The notes beneath the pieces are model-generated. The model was given only the letters and a program-made list of their open reading frames with translations. It ran no database searches and was not told where the DNA came from. From Chrysoperla carnea (Eukaryota; Arthropoda; Insecta; Neuroptera; Chrysopidae), in NCBI RefSeq assembly GCF_905475395.1, contig NC_058342.1:33562140-33626139 (forward strand): a stretch of DNA of 64,000 nucleotides, written 5' to 3'. Numbering within the stretch: the first letter of the stretch is position 1; every line of letters begins with the position of its first letter. Below, piece by piece: positions 1-13,400 of this stretch. The translations under genes and the position numbers were made by a program.

Positions 1-260
1 ATCGTATCCGTTATTTTAACGTACCACATGCGATTGTCAACCTCTCAACCCCCCTTAAAAATAAGTAGATAAGAAATGTAAATATTATGATTTATTTTTG
101 GGAAATTTAGTATTTTTTAATTTTTATGTGCTTGGAAAAATCATTTTCGCTAATTCGCTTTTTGTTTTTCTTTTTTCTTTTTTTGTTTGTTATTTTTTGT
201 TTGGATTTATTTTAACCTCCTGTCCCCACACATTTGATCCAAAATCCGCGCCACAAACAG

Positions 261-2666
261 GGTGGAGATAAATTAACACTAAATGTATCATGTTTGAATC
301 CTGCACAATTATTGTCGACTCCATTGGCGAAAATTGAAAATACAGAATCGTCTCAAATCGAATTACAAGAACGGAATTTTACGAAAGATACAAATGATCT
401 CACAAACACGGACGAAGTGACCGATGTCAAAGATATAAAACGTTGTCCGACTCCGGTCACTGTCACACATTTCAGTTACAGTAATCAGGGTAAATTGGAA
501 AAGATCATTTTACCATCACAAAATGAAATTTCCAAAACACAACCGCTCAGTTTATTAAACATCAGTGATAGTAACGACGTAACTGAATCGAAATTAAGTC
601 CAAAAGATGAGTTAAATGTACAAATCGAACAGAATTTATCGAAAATCAGTCAAAAATCACCGTTGAACACCGATCCAAAATCGATATTTTTCGAGAATTT
701 AATTATCAATAAAAATAATCCGTTTATAAATACGTCCCCGAAACATGATTCTGTAATTACAAACACACTTCCGATCGCATCAAGTCCACCCATTACCGAG
801 AATAATCCTTTCCATCCAAACAATCCGTTTAGAGACATCAGTCATATATCAGATAATGAAGACACTAGTTCCAAGGATGCCACTGATTTACCAAAAGTGG
901 TAAGTTTCAACATCATTTTTTATTCGTATATTTTTTGTTTAGTTGCATGCTTTTTTTGTTTCATTTGTTTTTTTTTATTGTTTTTTTTGGAAGCGATTTA
1001 TTAAGCGATACACTTTTACTGTAATTCGTCTTTTTGTATCAGTTTAAAATATAACTTTACTAGCTCGATACCCGCCGGGCTTAAAAGAAAAACTCCCCCT
1101 TCCATAACCCTCGAAATAGGAAAATCGAAAATTTTTTTTAAAGATATATCTTAATAAATTATAGCTCATGTGTTATTTTGATGTATGAACTATGTTATTG
1201 TTAAGTTTCATTCAAATCCATTCAATAGTTTTTGCGTGAAAGCGTAACAAACAAACAAATGTACTTACTTTCACATTTATAATTTGACATTTCATAAGAC
1301 AGGGTGAAGGAGAACAATTTATGGACAGCTGTTCTACAAAGGTTATCAGACATACTTCTTACATTTAAAAAAGTTGAAAAGTGATTATTTGATACATATA
1401 CTTTTATCCGTGTAAATTCAATCGATCCAGCCAGGTTGAAGGCCAGGCTGAAGGTCAGTTATTCCAAAGTTTTAGGTTTTCACCTCGATCGATAGTCCCT
1501 ATGACCGCCTATCAGTCTTAACTCGAAAACACGCCAAGGTAGACAACTGAAGTTGTGGAATGTTTTCAATAAGATCAGTTTTCCAAATCGTTTTTCCAAG
1601 ATATGTTTGGAAACAACGAAATGATACCAAAAAGGTGAATTACCCTAAAATCTCACGACTAACACCAGAAATTTGTTCTATTTTCCATTTTAAAAATTGT
1701 AAAATTTTAAATAAATCAGAATTTAGAAAAATTTTGAACAAATTTTATAAAAATCGCTTCCATTTATTTCCATTAAATCTCGTGTTTTTGATTTCGTTAA
1801 TTTTTTAAACTACTAATCGTATAGTGTTTTGTTTCCCCCCAAAGAAATTCATGGGTGTAGTTTTGAAATTTTTGCACTTAATCGATTTTATGCAAAATGA
1901 GATAATTCGTAAGAATTATCCCATTTTGCGAAGGCACACATCGACTAATAAACATCACTAATAATTACGCCTCGTAGTAAAAAATCATCGACTTAATTTT
2001 GTTTTTGAAAGTCGATGCTTGGCAATTTTTTTATGCTGAATTTATAGAACAGGAAATAGTTGCAAAGTCATTTAGACAACTTGAATTTTCTCAATTGATA
2101 TTTATACCTAAAATCAATTCAAATAAGATAAATTAGGGAGGGAAAATCCAAGAGTATTGAAAATTAGTATGGCTGTTCTTTGAAGCCAATACTTGTAACA
2201 GAAATACTTTATATTTCTGGAGTTGGGAGCTGTTTAAACATGACTTTATCTGTGGTCCGCTCAAGATAATGTTTTTGCGTTAACTTATTCAGAGGCAAAA
2301 AAAAACTAAAGAAAAAGGAAGTTTCGGCATCTAGTTTAAGACCCAACTAACGCGCAGTCTCAAAAGTGCTTCCATACTTTTGGATTTTTTCCCTTCAACC
2401 TTTGAATTTAATTTGATTGGATCCTGATTTAGGTTAATTTTCAAATTCTTCTGATTTTTGTTTAGGAAATGAATCAAATAAGTAGTACAAAACAACAGAC
2501 AACGCATGGAAAAACGAATACATCGAACCAAAGTTTAAGTCAATTATCACCATGGCTTGTATCAACCGAAAATGTTGGTACAACTGTTCCCAAGTCAACG
2601 ACCAAGCAACAAGAGACAAATGTACCGAAAATTCATAGGAAAAGTGTTATAATTACACAACTATAA
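261..2666 (+). CDS. 3' end of an unrecognised NPF-motif protein (two terminal exons)
   Basis: Two exons are supported: 261-899 and 2466-2666, both in phase 0, ending at a TAA. The first is preceded by a long pyrimidine tract, a branch-like TTTAAC near 211 and a first AG at 259-260; it ends at GTG|GTAAGT. The second follows TTTTTGTTTAG. Together they encode about 279 residues of hydrophilic, Ser/Thr/Asn-rich, probably disordered sequence. Three NPF tripeptides are visible (NPFINTS, then NPFHPNNPF) in the first exon. NPF is the known ligand of EH domains in endocytic adaptors, so an endocytic or membrane-traffic role is an inference only. The upstream exons lie outside the window. I do not recognise the family. 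The splice sites are convincing; the exact left boundary of the first exon is less so. Confidence 0.6.
1054..1262 (+). repeat. Dispersed repeat, LINE-tail-like
   Basis: The segment carries a CTCGATACCCGCCGGGC-like head and a tail reading TTTTTGCGTGAAAGCGTAAC followed by ACAAACAAAC. A related copy with its parts in a different order lies at about 7395-7560, and a tail fragment lies near 39455-39490. Tails of this kind are common 3' ends of insect RTE-type retroposons; that assignment is from general knowledge. It sits in the last intron of the NPF-motif gene. Confidence 0.4.
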
Positions 2667-4010
2667 AAAAAATATATGAAAAACCTTTTAAAACTTAAAA
2701 TCCTTAAAAAAAAAGAAGTGCCAACATATATTAACCAAGTGCTTTTACCATTTAAAAAAATATATATATTTTATTAATAATGGGTAATTCATTTTGGCTA
2801 ACAAGGGGAAAATCAACCTTGGAAATCTTAAAAAATATGGAAAAGTATCTAACACGCAGACCTGGTGTTTTTTTACAGAGGTGTCTTTTGATATACGGGT
2901 GTGACGTCATAGTATGTAGCTTGTCAGACTTGTTGACATACTGTATGGTATTAATTATTTATATTTTGTATGGTATTACCATGGATATATACAATAATTA
3001 CTACATACGTGGGTATTACACAATACATTGAACTGTCACCAAGTGATAGCTCACATACTAATACGTCATCAACAGAGAGCGCCAAAAAAAACGATTTGGA
3101 AGTCAAAACAGATCCTCTCAGGAAGATAACTTTGTTTGGTATACTCTTTTACGTGGTTATATGAAAATCCTTTATGATTTCCAAGATTGAATTTCTCCTT
3201 GTAAGAACTAGAAAGTTTTCGTATTCTAAGTGTAAAAGGTTCTAGAGTTTTCACATCTAAAAAAGTGGGAATTTTAGGAGTTTTTGAGATTTGAAAATAT
3301 ATTAAAAAACAAATAAAAAATACCGTCTTGAGTGTGGGGGGCGTAATTAAACTTAGTTTTGGGCCACGTAAATAACATAACTTCGGCGTCTCACAAAATA
3401 AAGATGTCTTTAAAGAGGGGCGCTCATTTAAAAACAGCCCTGAGAACGAATACGAAACCTTTCAAAGTTATACTAACAGTGAAACTTCGTTGAATTGGGA
3501 TCTAAATTTTAAAATATAAACTTCTTTGTCAACTTTAAATGAATCCGAATTGATCCATGATCCGAAAATTTGTCAAAAAGGGATGTCAATCTGAATAGAA
3601 TCGAGATACATTCAAGAGTATCTCAGTGAATAGTTTCAAATGAAGGTCCTTTAGATCCTTCAACAATTAATATGTGCCTTAAAATCCCATTTCATCGAAG
3701 ATGAACTATATTTAAAAGTATTTAAACGAATGCCCATAGTTACAATAAGGTGCCTTTTTACATATTCTAAATTTTTGACGAATTTTTAAAGCAATGAATT
3801 TTTGCATTCATAAATTTTACGACGAAGGGCTGTTCATAAAATATTTACAGAGTGGCCACTATTCGGAAAATCGGGAATCAAATATCGGGCTTTATACATG
3901 AATTTTTAGAAAATCAAGGATAATTACGAAAGAAAAAAAATTCTAGTGGCCACCCAGTAAAAAATGCAAAAAATCACCGTGTATTTTATGGAAAGCCCCG
4001 ATAAAGTAAC

Positions 4011-4159
4011 GGGCACGCCATCTTTTGTGTCGGTACGTAAACATACGTAAACGACGAATAGTGTTGTTAGGCGATGAAAACATTTCTAATCAGCTTAAAC
4101 GGTTGACAAATGTCAAAGTTACTCAATATTTACATACCGACATAAAAGATGGCGTGCCC
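4011..4159. mobile_element. 149-bp foldback MITE
   Basis: The element begins GGGCACGCCATCTTTTGTGT and ends with its inverted partner, ACATAAAAGATGGCGTGCCC apart from one mismatch. Terminal inverted repeats are about 30 bp and leave about 90 bp of interior with no coding capacity. No convincing target-site duplication is visible. Confidence 0.6.
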
Positions 4160-4235
4160 TGTAGTTATATAGTTTTTTGTTAAAGTATGATATGTTGTCT
4201 TGAAAAGTGATATAAAAAATGTTCTCACTAAAAAC

Positions 4236-4303
4236 AAGTCAGCACTCCCACTATGTTTTAAATCGAGCGTAAACAAAATGCTTGTAACGCGAGTGCTGAC
4301 GGG
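4236..4303. mobile_element. Short copy of a GTCAGCACTC MITE family
   Basis: A GTCAGCACTC end and a GCGAGTGCTGAC end flank a short interior that includes TTTTAAATCGAGCGT, followed by GGTTAA. A longer relative with TTAA on both sides lies at 43825-44065. This copy looks internally deleted. Confidence 0.5.
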
Positions 4304-7300
4304 TTAAAACAAATTTTTTTTGGAATCATAATTTCCAAATTTTAATTTAATTTTTATTCAAATTTTGTTTTTTTTTTAAAATACTCATTTATGAACGCAA
4401 ATGTTATGTATGTGTTAGAGGGACCAAAACTACTGACAGTTAGAAATTCTCGAAAGTGCCATGGATTCCACAGATCAAACAATTTCAAAATATTTATATA
4501 AAAAGAAAAAAGAAATTTTAAAAAACATTGCAGCTATAAATATACTTTTATTTATAAATAATTTTAACAGATCTTTTTCGAAATTCACCAGCGGAGAAAA
4601 AAATCTGAAGGGGAATTCCGAAACAGATCCAATTTTACAAGCTTAAATAGAAATTCGAAAATATATTTATTTATTATTAAGGATAGGTTTTAGATAATCG
4701 AATATTTGATCGAAAATGGTCGAGTCTTTTATTTTAGAGGATCTGTTCTTGGAGCGTAAATTTTTCTCTGGGAGAGGTACTATCTCTTTACCCTAAATTC
4801 TGGTTGTATTTCTAAGTAAGGGTAATTTGACCATTTTCGATGAAATATTAACTTTAATATATACAATTCTGAGATTTTATCGAGTATTTCTATTATGTTT
4901 TTTTTTTTGTGATACTTAAAAATTTTTGGATGAACCAACAGTATTCTTCCAGATCCAAAAATAGACAATATCTATGGCTTATTCGAATAATATGACGTAA
5001 AATTATCCTTTAGTACGCAAAATCCAAAATTGTTTTTGTATGCCCCATAAAAATTAGTATGCAGTGGTTTTTGTAGGGCGAAAAATTTATCTAGCTTGGT
5101 TTCATTTTAAGAAAATGTCGTTTTATCCGTCTTTTCAGGAAAAACTGAAACATGCGACTCTTACTGCCATCTATTGGCGAGTAGTAATATTTTTTTTTTT
5201 TTAATTGGGAGCAAGCAACTGCTTTACCGACACAGAAACATTAAAGATAGGTTTCAGTAGATGACGTTGTTACACGATTAGTATGCGGGGGTTTTTGGGA
5301 CAAAAAATCGATCTTCCTTGGTTTCATTTTAAGTTCTTTCGGAAACTTTCATCTCGAATGTCGAGGTCATGGAGATCCATTAAATTGGTTTTTGCTACAA
5401 CATGACATTTAATTTTACGTCAAAATATGGAATATACGATAGTGCCATCTGTGTGTCTAAAATTGATTCCATTTTGAAAGCATTCCAAAAATGTTTACAT
5501 TTTATTCTTTGTATTATTTTGTGTTTTTCTGTACTTAAAACTAGAGAGTATTATAATGAACTATTTTTTTTTTGAGAATTTGGACCCAATATTTTTACAA
5601 TTTTTGAAAGTGTGTGTAATTTTTAGATTTTCTTTCCTATTTATTTCAAATCATAGATATCTCAACTAAATTTTCATGACTTTTAAAAACTGTCCTGGAT
5701 AGTCGTCACTTCTTGATTGGAATATTATAGCCTAATCCGATAAAATCTAACAAGGTTAGGTTAAGTTAGGGTGGCTATCCTGGGGTGAAACACACTTAGA
5801 CCATAGACGAACTTTATTCTGAGAAATAAATGACATAGCTTCACCTTCCCGTAAAATAAAGTTGTCTTGATTTTTAACTGTTTTACCATTTCAAATAAAA
5901 AAGGGGGCGTTTATTTAAATACGACAAGGAATCGAATCCTTTTGAATTGTACTTAAACTGCGTTTAATTGATTGCAGCGGTTTTATCCGTTTTATTAGTA
6001 GACAAGGTTAACAGTGCTGCCATCTAATGTCTGTAAGTGGTAAAGTAATGCAAATTTAGTAGAGACATCTATATTTAAAATATGATAAATATATATAATC
6101 TATGTACAATGAAATGAAATTTTTCAAATAATATATTATTTTTTATTAATTTTCTTAAAAATATATGTAAACAAATGAAAATATATATTTTCCGTCCATT
6201 TTCATGATCGCTTTATTATATAATTATACTCTTAATAGTATTCAATAAAATTTTTATTTCCTGCTACGTTTTTTATTTAATTTTTCTAGAACCCATCAAA
6301 AAGAAAAAATTACGTACATATATTTTAAAATTAGCTCATATTGGGACAGTGCTGGATTTGATCGTCATGGCGCTCTAAGTCTTAGGCGAGGCAAGGTGCA
6401 ATTTAATTTAAATTTTTGTAATTTCGATGCTAAATCTGCCTCTGCCTAGTCTTAAATCGATTTATGTTATTATAAAATACGTTTCGATCTGTAGCTATCT
6501 TCAGTATGAATTATTTTCCTATTCGGTAACTAATTTTATGGTTAATTCGATCGTTTGTCTTTTCTGTTGACTGAGTTTTCATTTTTCATCGGAAAAGGAT
6601 GATTTTAGTGAAAGAGCCACCAAATGGATCTGGGTTGGGTAGACTCTAGTTTTCTAGCTTTGCATTTGCCTCCAAGAAGTATGATTTTATGACTATGATG
6701 ATCATGACGCCTTAGGCCCAAGGCATCGAAATTTAACTTGTTAAAATAAAGAAAAATGAAAATCCGACCGTCAAAAGACGTTGGAATGCCAGAAGGTCGA
6801 AACGATTATTGGATAATTTAACAATTGCCAGTAAAATTGGGAGTTTAAAAAAATATTATTTTAATATTTCGCTATTTTTTCCAAGTTGTCGATAAGAGAC
6901 GAAGTCGAATCATTTGTTCAGGTAAGTTTTTAAAGATTTCAGTTATTAATGCACAAAATTTCCTATTTTTTGTCGGTAAAACTAAACGTACAAACCTATT
7001 CTTCTTCCAAAACCTGTCATCTCGAATCATTGGCTCACGAAAAGAGATTAAAGATGTTTAAATCATGAAAAATAATTCTTTTTCGGGAAAAATTGAGAGC
7101 CTTGCCATCAAAAGCTGCTGAATCATTAAGGATCAAGTTGGTGCGCCCACGGATCCAAGACCCAGTTGACCTATATTGCTCATTTACGACCTTAGCCTCA
7201 CTTTTTTTCGTCCTAAGTACGCTATAAAAATTTCAGCTTGATATCTTTTTGAGTTATCGTGTTTTCAGACAGACGGATAATCGAAAATGGACTAATTAGG

Positions 7301-7732
7301 TGATTTTATGAACACCTATACCAAAATTTTGTTGGTAGCATCAATATTTTTAAGCGCAGCAAACTTGGGACTAAATTTAGTATACCTTGATATATAGCTC
7401 ATTTGTTATTCTGATATACGAGCTATATTATTGTTAAACATTATTTTTCATATTTATAATATACGAGCTTGATATCCGCTCGCTTTACTTTGCTTAAAAG
7501 CAAAGCCTCCACTTGTCTTAATCTCACTGATCCCCATTCCATGACACTCGAAGGGATTTTCGACAGAGCTAAAATATATTCGCAGAATGATATTATTTAC
7601 TATTATCAATTGACAGAAATCTTCATATTTGTTCAGAATTGTTCAGAATGTTAGGGATACGGGACACATCGTATAAAAATTCTGCAGTGAGTTTGCATAA
7701 AATAATTTTGTTCATAAAATTTTTATTTTAAA

Positions 7733-7751
7733 ATGGACTCTACCACCAGAG
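7733..7751 (+). pseudogene. Relic copy of the F-box gene's first exon
   Basis: ATGGACTCTACCACCAGAG followed by GTAAG matches the first coding exon of the F-box gene at 10456-10476. Similarity extends about 50 bp upstream (a TTTTTATTTTAAAATGGA context) and into the intron (GTAAGAATTTAAT). Two bases are missing relative to the functional copy, so the donor is in phase 1 instead of phase 0 and this copy could not splice in frame to exon 2. Confidence 0.55.
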
Positions 7752-7935
7752 GTAAGAATTTAATGTTTTTGCAATAATTCAATATTAAACATGTTATATT
7801 GATCGACAGTGCGTCATCCAGGGGGGAAGTGAGCCGAACAACTAACTGCCCGAAGCGTCAAAAATGTGATGTGACAAATCCTTAAAATATTATAAACAGT
7901 TATCTCGATAATCAGGACTTAATAAGACCAGGACT

Positions 7936-9886
7936 GTACATATATATATACATTTATCCTGTTTACAGGCTGGCTTTATTAAGTTGACATATGCTTCGAA
8001 TTAGAAAAATAACTTTCATCGATAAAAATGCTTCAAACGAATTTTTATTTGGAAATTTGGTATAAATACTTCACTGTGTCATGTGATATTTTCATTTCAT
8101 TATTAATTCAACTTAGGCAATTGTTAATACAACTGTGTAATGTTCATTACATACAAATCATTGATTTTATGAGATAAGTTTTTTGGAAATCAAAATCGAT
8201 TTGGAACAACTTTGGAAGAATCGTACAAAAATGATCGTTATATCCAGGACTATTCTGAAAACTGAGATTGTATAGAAAATTCATTACAATTTATAAATAA
8301 AATAAAACACTGAAAAAATACCACTGGAACCTAAGTATTTAAGGGAAACTGTACATATATGTACATATATTCTGTGTACAAGCTGGCTTTTTTAAGTTGA
8401 CAGATGCTTGAAATTAGAAAATTAAATTTTTTCGATAAAAATGCTTCAAACGAAAAATGTTCTAACTTTTATCTGGAAATTTGGTATAAATACTCCACTG
8501 TGCCATGTGATATTTTCACTTCATTAATTAAATCAACTTAGGCAATTGTTAATACGACTGTGTAATGTTATCACATACAAATCATTTATTATACGAGATG
8601 AACTTTTTGGAAAATCAAACTCGATTTGCTACGTAACTTTGAAAGGATCGTTCAATAATGATTGTTATATCCGATAGTCGTTATAAGCAGAGACGTTGCG
8701 AGCCAGGATTGATTTAGTATTTTGAACTATTATTATTAGAATTATTATTTTTTTTTCTGTACTTAACTAAGTGTTATAATAAATGTACTAAGTGTTTTAA
8801 TAAATTATTTTTCGATTACATTGTTGTTGTGTAATTTTAAGATTTCCTTTCTTATTTATTTAAAATGACAGACATCCCACCTAAATCCACCGAGAGATTA
8901 AAGATGGTTAATTCACCTAAAGGTCAAGTTAGGGCTCCCAATTTAATCCAATGCGGCACCATAAAACGGAAAGTCAGCTGTTGTTTTTGAGTCACAGCAA
9001 CTCGATTGTTTGTTGTTTCAACTTGTCTTTTCCGATGACTGAGTTTTCTTTTTTCATCGGAAAAAATCATTTTAGTGAAAGAGCCACCAAATGAACCTGG
9101 TTCGGGTTGACTCTTAAGTTTTCCAGCTTTGCATTTTTCTGTAAGAAGTATAATTTTAGAGGAAATAAAAGATTTTCGTAAATAATTATTTTCCGAAATT
9201 CGGAACTTTTTTAGCTTTTGGGGAGAACTATTAGCTTTTGGGGAGAAATATTTCATGTATGATTTCTTTAAAATATTTATCGTTTGTTAAATAATTACCA
9301 AAAGCAATACGCATGTGTGAACGTTTAAACATGATGAACAACAATTTATCGATAACGTACATAATTTAAATTTTAACTGAAACTTAATGAAAATATGTAT
9401 ACCAGCAAAAAAGTATTTTTAGAAAAAAAATTTAAAAAATTTAGTTCAGCTTACTCCATCATATATAAACTTTGAAATTCATTTTCAATTGTAAGTCATT
9501 TTGATTTTTGAAGATGTTTTAAATTAAAATGGAAAAACTACCATTAGAGGTAGGTACAGAAAACTTTTTATTAAAAATAAAATGCCTTAATTCATAATTT
9601 ACTTTAAATTTATTTATTTATTTTTATTTAAAAACGTCATTAACGTAGCTGCGATAAGTAGAACAAGTCTAAAATAGATTGAATATTTTCATTTCATTAT
9701 TAATTCAACTTAGGCAATTGTTAATACAACTGTGTAATGTTATCACATACAAATCATTTATTATACGAGATAAACTTTTTGGAAAATCAAAATCGATTTG
9801 TTACGTAACTTTGAAAGGTTCGTCCAATAATGATCGTTATATCCGATAGTCGTTATAAGCAGAGACGTTGCGAGCCAGGATTGACA
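7936..9886. repeat. Triplicated ~200-400-bp segment
   Basis: Related copies lie at about 7936-8250, 8345-8695 and 9686-9885. The first two share a GTACATATAT start and a TAAAAATGCTTCAAACGAA phrase. All three share CAACTTAGGCAATTGTTAAT. The last two share a long 3' part ending GAGACGTTGCGAGCCAGGAT. The copies interleave with the duplicated first exons of the F-box gene, pointing to serial local duplication. Confidence 0.65.
9529..9549 (+). other. Second extra copy of F-box exon 1, splice-competent
   Basis: The sequence encodes MEKLPLE and ends at GAG|GTAGGT. It has the same seven-codon length and the same phase 0 as the exon at 10456-10476 (MDSLPPE). A TATA-like ATATATAAAC lies at 9461-9470, at a usual distance for a start site near 9495. 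It could splice to the exon at 10738 and act as an alternative first exon, or be a relic of a lost tandem paralogue. Nothing in the sequence decides between these. Confidence 0.4.
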
Positions 9887-10455
9887 GGCGATAAAATTTA
9901 TAAATGTGGAATGTAAGATGTAAAAGTTAAACAAAAACAAAATCAAATTCGAGGGTTTTGCGAAGGAAAAAACTGATACGAAAACTTTATTTTGACCCCC
10001 CTTCCCCCGCCTTCGTTAATGACGTTTTAATTTGGATTTTCGTGACCCGAGGATCCGTAAACAATACAAAAAAATGTTTCATAATTAAAATAATTGATTA
10101 TATAAAATCGTCGGATTGTAAAATCGTGTTACACTTTCTCAATTTATGTCGAATTCAAAAAAATTTATTTTATTATTATTTTGAGTACTTTTCAAAAAGC
10201 CGAAACTAATAAAATTTATAGTGCAACAAAGCGGGCTTTGATTTTTTTCAAAAGGTCGAAACTAAAAAAATTTATTGTGCAACAAAGTGGGCTTTGATTT
10301 ATTTTAAAAAAATCGATTGAATAGAAAAAATAAGAATGCCATGGAGACACTCAATTCTTTTTTTCTTTCAACAAATACAGAATCACAAAATTGTGTTGTG
10401 GCCAGTGTAATTATATAAAATAATTAAATTTTTTTCGTATAATTTTTATTTTAAA

Positions 10456-13400
10456 ATGGATTCTCTACCACCAGAGGTAAGAATTTAATTTTTATGTACT
10501 AATTCGGTTTAATGTAATTTTTAAGAAGAAACCTCTGAAGTCTTGACAGTTTATGACCAACACTGAACATGACAGGCTTAGATTTGAACATCGATCGATA
10601 TTAAACATATTACTTATAATCAGTAGAGACCAAATATTATTGACCCATGTGAGGACCCGAATTTATCTATATTTTGACTGAATAATATTGCTAAAATTTG
10701 CAAGGACCGTTTCCCAATCGATTTATTTATTTTTTAGGTGATTTCCAAAATACTGATGTACTTGGAGACGGAAGACTTGCTAAACGCAAGATTGGTCAAC
10801 AAAAATATATACCAACAATCATGCGTTTATCCGGTCAATAGACGTTTGGAGATTAAACTTAGAACTGTACAATCATTGCCCCAATTATATCAACTGCGTC
10901 CAAAACACGTTCGATTAGAACGTGTTTTGTTTTTATCAATGGAACATGCGCAGCCCAACGAAAACGATTTTAAAAATTTGGAAAGTTTGTGCTTCGATCA
11001 CTGTCGTATTAATAATCAAGGTAATTTTAGTTTTTTTTCCAGCAAAACCAAAAGCCAAAGTTGACCAGCAAAGCTTGTGATTGAAATTATTTGTACCTTA
11101 TTTTCAACTTTGATGATGAATTTTGTTGTACGTCTTCGATTTTTTCGGATTACCATTATATAAATTATACTTTATCGTACGCATAACAGGCAAAGTATCT
11201 ATTGTTTGAAACTGACAATAACCTGACGGATACAGGATATAGTGTGGTTGTTACTCACCGATACAGAATGACCACATAGCTACCCAGCCAATGTACATTG
11301 TATGTCTTCGTTTTTGTCGGATTACCATTATTTAAATTATACTAGATAGAACGTATAACAGACAAAGCATCTATTGTTTAAAAACTGACAATAACCTGAC
11401 GCACATAGCCAACTATACAACACTTAAGGAGTAAATTCCACTCATGCGTCGGAGGTGTCACACATTTTTTTTAATGTTTAAAGTGTGTGCTTTTTCACAA
11501 TTCTATATTGGGAAGTCCCTTTTAGGTCATATTTCTCCTTATAAGGTATTTTTCATTGAAATGGGATTTTTTTTAATATTAAAAATTTGATAAAAAGTGA
11601 TTTTTTCTTAAAGGAGAATTGGATTAGGATGTTGGGTTCCGAAAATTTGAATTGATCCGACAGAGAAAATATGATATTTCAATGTTACTTCGGACCTCGA
11701 TAGAATATTGTAGCCGAATTTATTTTAGCAACATGTTTCATCGTCCCTTTTTCTCACCTTAACTTCCAGGTGATGAAATGTTTTCAGGGTGGATACAGCC
11801 ACAGAGAACCGTGGGTCAATATGCTAAGGATCCGATATATCCCCTATTATCTCACAGTTCATGTACTCCGTGTTAAAAAAACTGATTACAATTTTCTCCT
11901 AGAAATTGTCTCATTTTCATCACAATTTTTTTTTCATTTCAAGGTTTTAAACATATAATTTCACACTCTTCTCAAACTATTCGAGCCTTGGAATTCGAAA
12001 GATGCGATTTTTCTTTATCGAATGATGATCTATGTATCGAACTTCCACGATTGACTCAACTAAAAATTTATAATTGTGAAGCTTCAGACAGTGTATTTGC
12101 GTATGATTTATTTACCAAAATGGCACCAAATTTAAAAGAATTCATTTTCCGATACCCATATCCATGGAGTTTCCGTCCAATCGAATTATCAAAAGTACTG
12201 AGAATGGTTTGTAGCAATTTAAAAAAATATGAGGAAAGAATAGAATTATTGAATTTGGGATGTCCTAAACCAACGCAGAGTATATTACAATTTTTAAAAT
12301 TGAATTTCCAAAATTTACGAATACTTAAATTAACATCGGATTTGCGTGAGCCAGTATTATTACAAATATGGAAAGAAATTGGAAAGCTTCGTTTGGAAAC
12401 TTTAAAAATTACATTTCTTCATGCGTACGGCCTTGATGAACAGCTTTGTGGTGGACTAACTAACGAATTTATTCAAGAGTTTAAGGATAATTTGCACCAC
12501 TTACGACATTTACGTTTGAATAATTTCATTATCGATGACGAATGCTTCGATGTAATTTTGAACATACCAAATTTAAAAATATTGGTGCTTAAAAATTGTT
12601 TTCTAAACAAGATTACTACAATTGTCGAAATGAAATTAAATACGAATATGCGGGTAAGTCCTGTCTGAAAACTCGGTTATAGTTGACGGTTTCGATTATT
12701 CTTCTTTTTTTTTGCATTCTAAACTAAATATCGGGTACAAATATTATCAAATATAATAAATGAGAATTCTAGGATATTTCGAAATAAATTTTACGTATTT
12801 CGACTACCAAGTAGTCATCATCAGTATGAATTAGCTGATCGTGATTACTCTTATTGTGTATGTTACTCGTTGCTTATTTGGTGACGATGTCCATTCCGCC
12901 AACAACTTTCGGAATATATATATTTATGGATACTTTCTAAAAAAATAAGCATATTTTATAAAAGTTATCTAAGATTTACTCATTTTTTTCATGATTTTTA
13001 CAGTTTGACGTAATTTTTAGATAGCAAAAATCTCATCTTTCTAGCATCTATAGAGCAGAAAATCATTACATTTGGGTAGTTTTTCTCGCGCTCTCTTAAC
13101 AATTAACAATCAATCTTTTACTTTCAGGAACATGTTTTAAACGAGATCCTGTAAAAATTTTCCTTGCGAAAATTAATCCTGCTCAGTAACGAATTTTTCC
13201 GGGTCTATATGCACAATCCTAACATGGTACGACATCGATATCATGATGAAAGTCAAATTTTCTTGTTTACAAAAACCGTTGTAACTTGAACATTTTTCAA
13301 CCGATTTTGATAACTCGTAGCATTTTTTACTCGAGATAGAATGTACTTTGATAATAACTGTAAGAAAGTAATTGTTCTTGAGGATTTGTTACATAAAAAT

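Larger units (their letters stand above)
2667..7732. other. Gene-free intergenic region
   Basis: No reading frame here has splice signals or family similarity that I would defend. The content is A+T-rich sequence, short homopolymers and small mobile elements listed separately. A GGTTAGGTTAAGTTAGGGTGG segment at about 5754-5815 matches a second copy at 45060-45115 (shared core near GTCCTGGGGTG), marking a dispersed repeat. A further family, with the phrase AAAGAGCCACCAAATG, occurs at about 6545-6690 and again at 9030-9170. Confidence 0.6.

Noticed and set aside
4461-4646. 61-codon ATG frame with lysine-rich start
   Set aside because: A+T-rich composition alone explains it; no domain, signal or splice context.
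5754-5780. TTAGG-like stretch that could be mistaken for telomeric repeat
   Set aside because: Only two or three imperfect units, and the same head occurs in a dispersed repeat copy at 45060; it is repeat-derived, not telomeric.
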